Shown: one piece after another, positions 17,569 through 24,508 of the stretch
How the letters are laid out: each line of letters starts with the position of its first letter
How positions within the stretch are numbered: position 1 is the stretch's first letter
Assembly: GCA_003284375.1 (NCBI GenBank)
Contig: QBVL01000016.1
Coordinates: 1 to 37,648 of the forward strand
DNA: 37,648 nt
Source of the DNA: Prochlorococcus sp. AG-311-J23
GTDB lineage: Bacteria > Cyanobacteriota > Cyanobacteriia > PCC-6307 > Cyanobiaceae
Direction of reading: 5' to 3'
Program-made: the position numbers and the translations under genes
Notes under the pieces: model-generated
What the model was told of the DNA's origin: nothing
Databases searched by the model: none
What the model saw: only the letters and a program-made list of their open reading frames with translations

Positions 17569-17643
17569 ATGTGTACGATTGAGTCTTCGGAGATTCTTGA
17601 TAAAGAGAGAAAGATCAAGCCAGCAGTAAAAAGTGTGAGATAG
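17569..17643 (+). pseudogene. Remnant of the 58-aa gene family (copy 3)
   Basis: The frame reads SSEILDKERKIKPAVKSVR and stops, aligning with the second half of the 58-aa protein at 22183-22359 (STEILGKGKNIQSAEASLRW) and even better with the broken copy at 23764-23937 (STEILGKGKKIKPVVESLR). The first half is missing. The stop codon replaces the same Trp codon as in copy 2. Confidence 0.6.
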
Positions 17644-17819
17644 AGAGGATCAAATCAGGTTCACAATCGTCAACGTTAAAAGTGCCATATTTGTCATCCC
17701 AAGGGGCATAAATTAATGAATCATACTTTCTAAAAAATCTAGCCATGGTCTATCGACTTTTTTAGTGGCATAAAATTGTTTTTTAAGTTATTTAATGTAG
17801 TATTCGCTACCAAACAATT

Positions 17820-18179
17820 ATGGATTTGAAAAGATTTTATTCTTTGAATTTTCTTGGGCGATTGTTGCTAAGTGCAATTTTCATAAATGCAATACCAGGC
17901 AAAATAACAAACTTTGCGGCTCAAGCTGAATACATAACAAACAGAGGTTTTCCCGAGCCAGTTTCAATGATAATGATGGTAGGTGCAATAGCTTTGCTTC
18001 TTGGTGGCACTGTCCTTTTAATCTTCACAGAACGGATCAAACTCGCTTGTTCACTGCTTTTAGTTTTCTTGGTGCCAGCCACAATAATTTTTCATTTGAT
18101 ACCATTTCAACTTGCAGCAGTCGCACGAAACCTATCTTTAATTGGAGGATTATTAGTTGTCATAGAAAAATCCAAATAA
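17820..18179 (+). CDS. DoxX-family membrane protein
   Basis: A 119-aa, four-helix integral membrane protein with the DoxX layout: LGRLLLSAIFINAIPGKITNF at the start, YITNRGFPEPVSMIMMVGAIA in the middle, and two later helices. DoxX proteins are linked to quinone or thiol redox processes but most are uncharacterised. The ATG start is clear. A terminator follows at 18210. Confidence 0.85.
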   Translation: MDLKRFYSLNFLGRLLLSAIFINAIPGKITNFAAQAEYITNRGFPEPVSMIMMVGAIALLLGGTVLLIFTERIKLACSLLLVFLVPATIIFHLIPFQLAAVARNLSLIGGLLVVIEKSK

Positions 18180-18209
18180 CTAATATCGATTCACTATTCA
18201 AAATCTTAT

Positions 18210-18236
18210 GGGCTGACTTGAGTCAGTCCTTTTTTT
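18210..18236 (+). terminator. Intrinsic terminator between doxX-like gene and the next start codon
   Basis: GGGCTGAC (18210-18217) pairs with GTCAGTCC (18222-18229), with one G-T pair and a TTGA loop, followed by seven T. The U-tract ends 1 bp before the ATG of the following gene at 18238. Confidence 0.82.
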
Positions 18237-18237
18237 A

Positions 18238-18699
18238 ATGAAAAAACTCTACTTACTTATTTTATATTTTTGGTTCTTTCAGCCAATCATAGCTAAAGCT
18301 AAGCCTGTAAAAGGGATTAGCGACTTTGATGGAGGATTCAAAGGTGTTGAGAGAATCACTTTTGAATGTCCCGTCAACAACGAGAGAAACATACGAAAAA
18401 CTAATGACGAATTGGACGATCAACAACTAAAAGAAATATGTTGGGTTGATTTTCACTCAACTTATTTGAATGTAATGAACAAACAGGTCATAAATAAACA
18501 AGACGTTATTAGTTTTTGGCAATCACCGCCAAAATCAGGAAAGTGTTGTGCAAGTTGGAATTTAATTTATAAGGATGTTGAAGGAAAGAATAAAATCTTA
18601 TCTATGAGAAAAAAAGAATTTCCATTCCCACTCACAAAAAGAAAATTAAAAATACTTGGTACACCATCAAATATTATCAATCGTTGGCTTGCACAATAA
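18238..18699 (+). CDS. Secreted protein of unknown function, 153 aa
   Basis: The N-terminus (MKKLYLLILYFWFFQPIIAKA) is a Sec signal peptide, probably cleaved after KA. The mature part of about 130 residues has four cysteines (in FECPV, EICWV and KCCASW), which may form disulfides in the periplasm. SPPKSGKCCASW and RKLKILGTPSNIINRWLAQ are its most distinctive parts. No domain is recognised. The ATG lies directly after a terminator, so the gene has almost no leader after it unless transcription reads through. Confidence 0.7.
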   Translation: MKKLYLLILYFWFFQPIIAKAKPVKGISDFDGGFKGVERITFECPVNNERNIRKTNDELDDQQLKEICWVDFHSTYLNVMNKQVINKQDVISFWQSPPKSGKCCASWNLIYKDVEGKNKILSMRKKEFPFPLTKRKLKILGTPSNIINRWLAQ

Positions 18700-18920
18700 A
18701 GAGAAAAGAGATCAAACTAAAAAAAGGCATTTTCGCTTTGCAGGGTGTTCCTGAACATCAATTTTAGAGAGCTTAAACCATTAACTATTCACACAAGAAG
18801 TTAGATCAAGTTCAAGTTGAGTCAGTTGGCTATGCTCTGATGTTATGCCCCATAATTAACCTCGTTCAACGGCTTCTAATATAGATTCATAAAATTCTGG
18901 AATAAGTTTTTTACTTTGTT

Positions 18921-19094
18921 TTAATTGATCGTTGAAATAGAAATTTTCTCTTGACATTCGATATCACTTTCATCGCAGACAACTTCAACCTTGTCTGAAT
19001 GTGAGCTACAACCCATTGCCATTACTGGTGAGACACCAAGAAATGCATGAAGAGTGGTTGCAGAAAAGAGAAGGTACGGAATAAATTTTTTCAT
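18921..19094 (-). CDS. Small secreted Cys-containing protein, possibly frameshifted
   Basis: The 57-aa product has a signal peptide (MKKFIPYLLFSATTLHAFLG, then VSPVMA) and a short mature part with Cys in MGCSS, VVCDES and IECQE. After codon 47 the sequence ISISTIN looks non-native. In an overlapping frame (18957-18856) an ATG starts MSRENFYFNDQLKQSKKLIP, continuing EFYESILEAVERG, which looks more like real protein. Either one base has been gained or lost near 18955 in a longer gene of about 80 residues, or two tiny genes overlap. Function unknown. Confidence 0.55.
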   Translation of the reverse strand: MKKFIPYLLFSATTLHAFLGVSPVMAMGCSSHSDKVEVVCDESDIECQEKISISTIN

Positions 19095-19290
19095 AATCAG
19101 TTGAATTTTTACTGATCATCTATCAACTAATCAGCAATTGTGAGGTTTCAATGTTCGGTTAACTACTTAAACCCCATAAGAATAGAAACTATTTATAAAT
19201 AAACGAGTACTTATAAAAGTAACTTATAAAATATGGATTACTACTTTTTAGCATTCCTCTTTTCTGTTGATAGTCAAAGAGTTCGAGCAC

Positions 19291-19473
19291 ATGAGCAACT
19301 TCCAATTCACTGATGAACAGTTTGTAGAAATCAGAGAAATTTGGAGAGATATCAACTCTCAATGCAAATTACTGCAAGAGCAAACTGACTGTCCTGATAG
19401 CGAGATGGTCAAAATGATTGACTCTGAAAGAGTTATGGGAAAACAAGAGTTAAAAAACTATCTAAGCACTTAG
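19291..19473 (+). CDS. 60-aa acidic hypothetical protein
   Basis: From the ATG at 19291 the product is MSNFQFTDEQFVEIREIW and on to KQELKNYLST, a soluble, helical, acidic protein. A TTG at 19267 would add eight residues. It converges with the 75-aa gene and their last codons overlap by 12 bp. No family is recognised. Confidence 0.55.
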   Translation: MSNFQFTDEQFVEIREIWRDINSQCKLLQEQTDCPDSEMVKMIDSERVMGKQELKNYLST

Positions 19474-19689
19474 TTTTTTCCAGATCACCTCTGATTCTTT
19501 GATCAAGTCAATAGCCTCATTTCTACCAAGTGTCTTTTGTGCGTCGTTCATCAGCTGTATATACCTAAGCCTTAGTTGGTGTTTATTCATGAGTTGCATT
19601 TGTATTTCATGTAGAGACTTTTCACTCAGTGCAACATTATGTTTATTAGGTGCGTGGGAAAAATTTAAAGAGGCATTGTGGTAGCTCAT
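19462..19689 (-). CDS. 75-aa hypothetical protein, paralogue of the protein at 16771-16980
   Basis: The product begins MSYHNASLNFSHAPNKHN and carries the helical core LRLRYIQLMNDAQKTLG, then NEAIDLIKESE. It aligns along its whole length with the 69-aa protein at 16771-16980, with a 5-6 residue insertion in the middle. The two genes are also alike at DNA level, notably near their 3' ends. A hairpin lies 32 bp upstream of its start, as in the paralogue. Function unknown. Confidence 0.7.
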   Translation of the reverse strand: MSYHNASLNFSHAPNKHNVALSEKSLHEIQMQLMNKHQLRLRYIQLMNDAQKTLGRNEAIDLIKESEVIWKKLSA

Positions 19690-19721
19690 TGAACTAAGTC
19701 TGATTAACTTCTTAGCGAGAG

Positions 19722-19751
19722 AGGGAAATTGCTATGCAGAACAATTTCCCT
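19722..19751. other. 10-bp stem hairpin upstream of the 75-aa gene
   Basis: AGGGAAATTG (19722-19731) and CAATTTCCCT (19742-19751) form a perfect stem with a 10-nt loop, followed within 2 bp by GCTCTAGTTG, as at the 17051-17085 hairpin. No U-tract follows. Confidence 0.65.
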
Positions 19752-19872
19752 AGCTCTAGTTGAATGTCAAAAAGGCGCTTTGCAAAACCTTTTCAAGCAC
19801 TTGTAGATGATTGATTAACCTACACAACTTATTAAGATTTTGTCTAGATTCTTTAGCTATTGAGTTGGTTAA

Positions 19873-20007
19873 CCAGTACGGTTTCCCTTCTTAACGGTTG
19901 GAACTTTAAGTGTTGGAGCTTGCAAAGGTGATCCAAAAACTCGTCTAGCTAGTAAGGCAGAACTATCATCAGAACAATTAGCATTACGCACTCAGCAATC
20001 TGGATAA
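19873..20007 (+). pseudogene. Possible start-less remnant of a small lipoprotein gene
   Basis: The open stretch has no start codon but reads TLSVGACKGDPKTRLASKAE and continues LSSEQLALRTQQSG before a TAA. A hydrophobic run ending in Gly-Ala-Cys resembles a lipobox. The missing N-terminus suggests a decayed gene or a frameshift near 19870. Evidence is codon-like composition only. Confidence 0.3.
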
Positions 20008-20066
20008 CTTTCAGACATACTTGATTGATTTTCCTATATGTTTAACTGGAAGCTACCTCCAATGAC

Positions 20067-20228
20067 TTGTCCTCTTCAAAATCTAAAAAGAGAACTGAAA
20101 TACTAGATGAAATCATTTTCTACATCCTTGAACGAGCTAAGTGCGAAGAGGACATCGACAAATACCTTGAGCATGTTCTCGACTATTGCAAGAAGGATCA
20201 CCAACAGGCGTATAAGAAAATAAACTGA
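20067..20228 (+). CDS. 53-aa hypothetical helical protein
   Basis: The frame begins at a TTG (20067) and encodes MSSSKSKKRTEILDEIIFYI, then LERAKCEEDIDKYLEHVLDY and CKKDHQQAYKKIN. Regular spacing of hydrophobic and charged residues suggests a helical hairpin. No ATG or GTG is available before the in-frame stop upstream, so the start is uncertain. The composition is clearly protein-like, but no family is recognised. Confidence 0.5.
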   Translation: MSSSKSKKRTEILDEIIFYILERAKCEEDIDKYLEHVLDYCKKDHQQAYKKIN

Positions 20229-20329
20229 TCAGCACTTAACCTACGAAGAGAGTAAAGTCATACAGATAGAAACGTTTAGGAAAAATGAATAATTCTTCAT
20301 TAAAACCAATCTGTTCACTACTTCCTTGA

Positions 20330-22132
20330 ATGCCAATACGATTAAATAAAGCGCAAGTTTTAAAACAATTCGGGTTGATTCTTTTTTTAACTATTCCCAT
20401 ACCAATCATTGCGCAAGTCACCCCCGCAGCACCCGAAAGCATTGATAAGAAAAAGATCAAAGTATCAACTGCTAGTGGTCAATCTGTTGTGGTCACTGCC
20501 AATCCACTAGCAAGTGATGCAGCCCTTGAAACTTTGAAGAAAGGTGGAACCGCAATGGATGCGGTGGTAGCTGCTCAAACAGTACTTACTGTTGTTGAGC
20601 CACAAAGTTCTGGGTTAGGAGGTGGTTCTTTCCTTATGTATTGGGAGGAAGCAACAAAATCCTTAACTGCACTTGATGGCAGAGAAACTGCATCAGCACA
20701 AGTCAAAGAGGATATGTGGATTAATTCTGATGGAAACGCAATGCCTTGGATAAAGGCAACAAAAAGTCCATCAGCAATTGGAGTCCCTGGTACCACAGCA
20801 TTACTTTGGGAAGGACATCGACAATTTGGAAGATTGCCTTGGGAGAATAATTTTCAAAGAAGTATTGTTCTTGCAAAACAAGGATTCATCCCCAGTCCTC
20901 GCTTCCTTAGATCCATCTCATTAGCTAAGGGACTAGGAATAAGCCATAGTAAAGATTTTAAATCCTTATATTTCCCCAATAATTCTCTACCAAACCAAAA
21001 TGTTCCATTTCGGAACAAAGAATTAGCATCAACACTGAGTCGTATTTCTAAAGGAGGTATTAACGAATTTTATCTTGGAAGTATAGCGAACGAACTAATA
21101 GATGATCTACAACTCTTCAAGAATAAAAAAAAAGAAATAAAATCAATCACGAATGAAGATTTAGCTAATTACAAAGTCATTAAACGTGAGCCAATATGTA
21201 AGAGATATAAATCTTGGAAGGTTTGTTCTTTTCCCCCTCCAAGTGGTGGTGGAGTTGCACTCTTACAAACTCTTGGTACCTATGAACTTCTATCAAAGAA
21301 AAATGTTTCCGAAAGTACGATCAAACATTGGCACCTCCTAGCCGAATCCTTGAGATTTGCAGATGCTGATCGCTCTCACTGGATAGGAGATCCTATTGAT
21401 TTACCAGTTCCTACTAAAGGCTTATTAGATGATAATTATATTGAGGAAAGAGCAAACACTATAAAAAATAACAAGGCAACATTTCGTCCTTTAGCAGGGA
21501 AACCAAAAGGTAGCGAACTTTTAGATCTGGCTAGTCAACCTCGAACAGCCGGTGGAGGTACAACCCACCTAGTAGTAGTTGATAAATACGCTAACGTCGC
21601 TTCCTATACAAGTTCAGTAGAAACTGTCTTTGGTACAAGAACTTTATCTGGAGGCATGATCTTAAATAACCAGCTAACTGACTTCTCTTTTATATCAAAA
21701 GTCAAAGGTAAACCAATAGCCAATCGAATCAAGCCAAATAAACGTCCATTGAGTTCTATGGCTCCAGTCATAGTATTCAAAGATAATCGTCCTGTATTAG
21801 CACTTGGATCACCAGGTGGCTGGCTCATCCCTCACTACATAGCAAATGCATTAATTGGAACACTTGATTTCCAGCTCTCACCAAAAGAAGTCGTTAGTCA
21901 AAAATTACTTTCTGTACAACCTAGTTACACAGTGCTTGAAAAAGATGGGAACTGGTCAAAAGAAGGTAGCAATATCTATCAGTCACTTTTTAAACTTGGT
22001 CACCAAATTAAATACAGTTCTTTTAGCAGTGGGCTAGCTGTTATCAAATGGCATAAGGGAAGTTGGCATGGTGCTGCTGATCCAAGAAGAGAAGGAACAG
22101 CTTTAAGCTTGCAAGGAAAGAAAAACCCATAG
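20330..22132 (+). CDS. ggt: Gamma-glutamyltransferase (periplasmic glutathione hydrolase)
   Basis: GGT cleaves gamma-glutamyl bonds in glutathione and related peptides. It matures by self-cleavage into two subunits, the new N-terminal Thr of the small one being the nucleophile. The 600-aa precursor has a signal peptide (about residues 1-29, LILFLTIPIPIIAQ). The substrate-binding region DGRETA (116-121) holds the glutamate-binding Arg118. The cleavage site and nucleophile are Thr411 in GGGTTHLVVVD (408-418), followed by LNNQLTDFS and the oxyanion-type SPGG. All key residues and the length fit an active enzyme. It is a lone gene in the accessory region. Confidence 0.94.
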   Translation: MPIRLNKAQVLKQFGLILFLTIPIPIIAQVTPAAPESIDKKKIKVSTASGQSVVVTANPLASDAALETLKKGGTAMDAVVAAQTVLTVVEPQSSGLGGGSFLMYWEEATKSLTALDGRETASAQVKEDMWINSDGNAMPWIKATKSPSAIGVPGTTALLWEGHRQFGRLPWENNFQRSIVLAKQGFIPSPRFLRSISLAKGLGISHSKDFKSLYFPNNSLPNQNVPFRNKELASTLSRISKGGINEFYLGSIANELIDDLQLFKNKKKEIKSITNEDLANYKVIKREPICKRYKSWKVCSFPPPSGGGVALLQTLGTYELLSKKNVSESTIKHWHLLAESLRFADADRSHWIGDPIDLPVPTKGLLDDNYIEERANTIKNNKATFRPLAGKPKGSELLDLASQPRTAGGGTTHLVVVDKYANVASYTSSVETVFGTRTLSGGMILNNQLTDFSFISKVKGKPIANRIKPNKRPLSSMAPVIVFKDNRPVLALGSPGGWLIPHYIANALIGTLDFQLSPKEVVSQKLLSVQPSYTVLEKDGNWSKEGSNIYQSLFKLGHQIKYSSFSSGLAVIKWHKGSWHGAADPRREGTALSLQGKKNP

Positions 22133-22182
22133 AGCATAAGAAAGCTTGGGTTGCTCCTTGTAGTAAGAAGTATTTCATCACA

Positions 22183-22359
22183 ATGCGTTTATCCGCGGGC
22201 GTTCCACTCCCAACAGTTACAGCCAACACAGACACAAGCATGAAGTATATCCAAGAGCATTTCTTCCATTACAGAGCTGATGATTCTACTGAGATTCTTG
22301 GTAAAGGTAAAAATATTCAGTCAGCAGAGGCAAGTCTGAGGTGGATTGGATCAATCTAA
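22183..22359 (+). CDS. 58-aa hypothetical protein, founder of a three-copy local family
   Basis: From an ATG at 22183 the product reads MRLSAGVPLPTVTANTDTS, then MKYIQEHFFHYRADDSTEIL and GKGKNIQSAEASLRWIGSI. Two damaged copies lie at 23764-23937 and 17569-17643, and amino-acid similarity is kept in both, which supports this as a once-used coding sequence. It starts 50 bp after ggt on the same strand. No known family is recognised. Confidence 0.6.
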   Translation: MRLSAGVPLPTVTANTDTSMKYIQEHFFHYRADDSTEILGKGKNIQSAEASLRWIGSI

Positions 22360-22440
22360 GTTCACGCTTAGGAGATTATTACTCTAATTTTGATATTGAA
22401 CATCTAAATTTAAATCGGTTGATTTAGTACCTGGAATATT

Positions 22441-23661
22441 ATGTCAAATTATAATTACGGACAATCACCATCCTCCACTTCCACTCAATCAGAAAGTGGT
22501 GATTCCAATGTCGAAACAAAGCTTGTAACAGTAAAAGCTAAAAGTTCATCTCACCCATATTTCGGTCAAGGATCATCCAAGGGATACTTTATTGAAGGAA
22601 AAGAATCCCCTTCATTAACTCTGAGAAAGAATGTCGTATATAGATTCGATCAATCGGATAGCAGTAACAGCAATCATCGAATCCTATTTTTTACTGACGC
22701 GAATAGAATAAATTCTTATCAAACAAATATTTCTGCAGTTGGCATAGCTGGTTCAACGGGTGCATATACCGAGATCACTTTAACCACTGAGACACCATTA
22801 GAAATTTTCTACCAATGTCAAAATCATTCCTTAATGGGTAGCAATCTAAAATCATCAACATCAGCTAGTGACACGGTAATTAGTAGTTCAAATAATGAAC
22901 TAATTGATTCAGGAGCAGGAATCGATACTGTTGCTTATAGTGGGAATTTTTCTGATTATTCTTTCACACGTACTTCAATCTCTTTAAAACTAAAAGATCA
23001 AAGAACAGAGAGAAACGACGGTACTGATACTCTTATAAATGTTGAATATCTACAATTCGCAGATCAAACAGTAGAAGAATCAAAGGTAGACGTTAATAAA
23101 ACCTATAGCGGTGAGTTTAGTGATTACAAGTTCTACAATAAAGGTAATGGGGTATATCAAATCGAAACTGATTCTGGTTATGACGATATCACTGGATATC
23201 CAAAGCTGAGATTTTCTGGAGAAGCAAGCACAAGTTCATTCCGTGATGTAAGTGCCATTGTTGATATCAAAGGGACATTTGATCAGGTCACTGGATTGAA
23301 CACAGATTCAGGACAAATGTTCCGTTTGTATAACGCTTCATTTAAACGCTTACCTGATTCTGATGGATTGGAGTATTGGATTAATCAGTTCAGTTCTGGA
23401 GCAAACTCCATTAGAGTTGTAGCATCTTCATTCTTAGGTTCAGCTGAATTCGCTGAACGTTATGGAAGCAGTGTCACAGACAAACAATACGTAACAACAC
23501 TCTATCAAAATGTTCTAGGCAGATCACCTGATAAAAGTGGATTAAATTATTGGCTTGGACAATTAAGTAGTGGTGCGGAGACTCGCTATGAAGCGCTCCT
23601 AGGCTTTGCTGAATCAGCTGAGAACAAAGCACTCTTTACTGAGATGACTGGATTTGCTTAA
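22441..23661 (+). CDS. Surface/secreted protein: cupredoxin-like domain plus DUF4214 C-terminus
   Basis: The 406-aa protein has no signal peptide and a low-complexity Ser/Thr-rich start. Residues about 45-137 resemble a cupredoxin-like fold: YFIEGKESPSLTLRKNVVYR, then H79, and Cys126-x2-His129-x2-Met132 in YQCQNHSLMG, the order of ligands in type 1 copper sites. A region like those in RTX proteins follows (TVAYSGNFSDYSFT, DGTDTLINVEYLQFADQ). The last 120 residues are a DUF4214 module (FRLYNASFKRLPDSDGLEYW, LYQNVLGRSPDKSGLNYWLG). It ends ALFTEMTGFA. The C-terminal 240 residues match the protease at 24509, so export by a type I secretion route is likely. Confidence 0.75.
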   Translation: MSNYNYGQSPSSTSTQSESGDSNVETKLVTVKAKSSSHPYFGQGSSKGYFIEGKESPSLTLRKNVVYRFDQSDSSNSNHRILFFTDANRINSYQTNISAVGIAGSTGAYTEITLTTETPLEIFYQCQNHSLMGSNLKSSTSASDTVISSSNNELIDSGAGIDTVAYSGNFSDYSFTRTSISLKLKDQRTERNDGTDTLINVEYLQFADQTVEESKVDVNKTYSGEFSDYKFYNKGNGVYQIETDSGYDDITGYPKLRFSGEASTSSFRDVSAIVDIKGTFDQVTGLNTDSGQMFRLYNASFKRLPDSDGLEYWINQFSSGANSIRVVASSFLGSAEFAERYGSSVTDKQYVTTLYQNVLGRSPDKSGLNYWLGQLSSGAETRYEALLGFAESAENKALFTEMTGFA

Positions 23662-23763
23662 CCAATAAAAACTTTTTACTTTTTGCTCTAACAAGTATTC
23701 TTCCGTTCCCTAACCCTTCACAATCAGACGTCAATCACTGTGGGGACTCGAATTAGATCTAGA

Positions 23764-23937
23764 CGATTAAAGGCTGGTGTACCTCTTCCACCAGTTGCAG
23801 CAAACACAGACACAAGCATGAAATACATCCAGGGCCACTAATTCCATTACAGAGCTGATGAGTCCACTGAGATCCTTGGTAAAGGTAAAAAGATCAAGCC
23901 AGTAGTGGAAAGTCTCAGATAGATTGAATCTGTATGA
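23764..23937 (+). pseudogene. Broken copy of the 58-aa gene (copy 2)
   Basis: The frame reads RLKAGVPLPPVAANTDTSMK, YIQGH, stop, FHYRADESTEILGKGKKIKP, VVESLR, stop. Compared with the intact gene at 22183-22359 it has a TAA at 23839 in place of a Phe codon, a TAG at 23920 in place of Trp, and no start codon. It lies directly after the 406-aa gene, so the pair ggt-side copy/DUF4214 gene and this copy/DUF4214 protease suggest a block duplication. Confidence 0.75.
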
Positions 23938-24508
23938 GTGTTTCACTCTCATCAACCACTGATTCCTTAGATCCAATGCTCTGACTAGAGTTTGAGTGAT
24001 CAACGGCGTACAAACTAGAAGCAAAAGGGGATCTCCTCAACAACACTGCAATATCAATAGATTTTTCGATCACCACCTTATTTTGGAGAAAGAGAAAATA
24101 CTCAATCGACACCCTTGTCATAGCAATAGATTTTTCGACCTCCCAGTTAAGTGAAAAGATGTAAATATTTCGACCACTCAAATACAAGGGGGTACGAAAG
24201 ACAACTAAGACAACAATTACCTCTACTCATCTCCCATCAATGGACATCCTGTGAGTACTTTCTTTTATCTCTCACAACTAACGATTTACTCTTCAATCAT
24301 AATGATCCTTATCTAACAACTACTCAGGGAAGAAAAGAGAGAACAAACTAATACCTCAAAGAAATCGAGTCACAAAAGTCTTGCTTGGGTAGAGAAGAAG
24401 CTAAAAGAAGTTAAAGCATTTGATATGGTGGTATCAATTCATAAACAATCTGAAATTAGAAAAAATAGAATAGTTATACTGATTTTAGAAAGATGAAACT
24501 GCCGAATT
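23938..24508. other. Gap without a convincing gene
   Basis: ORFs of 66-90 codons exist on both strands but none has a protein-like composition or a recognisable family. A 15-bp direct repeat, CAATAGATTTTTCGA, lies at about 24055 and 24124. Between about 24325 and 24494 one plus-strand frame reads SLAWVEKKLKEVKAFDMVV and looks coding but has no early start, so it may be a gene remnant. Confidence 0.45.

Noticed and set aside
23735-23765. Possible 3' end of a minus-strand tRNA (TTCGAGTCCCC-like T-arm) in the island
   Set aside because: The bases on both sides do not form a T-stem and no acceptor, D- or anticodon arm can be built.
23915-24187. 90-codon minus-strand ORF
   Set aside because: It overlaps the decayed 58-aa gene copy, shows no family or start signal, and part of it comes from a short direct repeat.
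24151-24351. 66-codon plus-strand ORF
   Set aside because: Composition is not protein-like and no homology is recognised.
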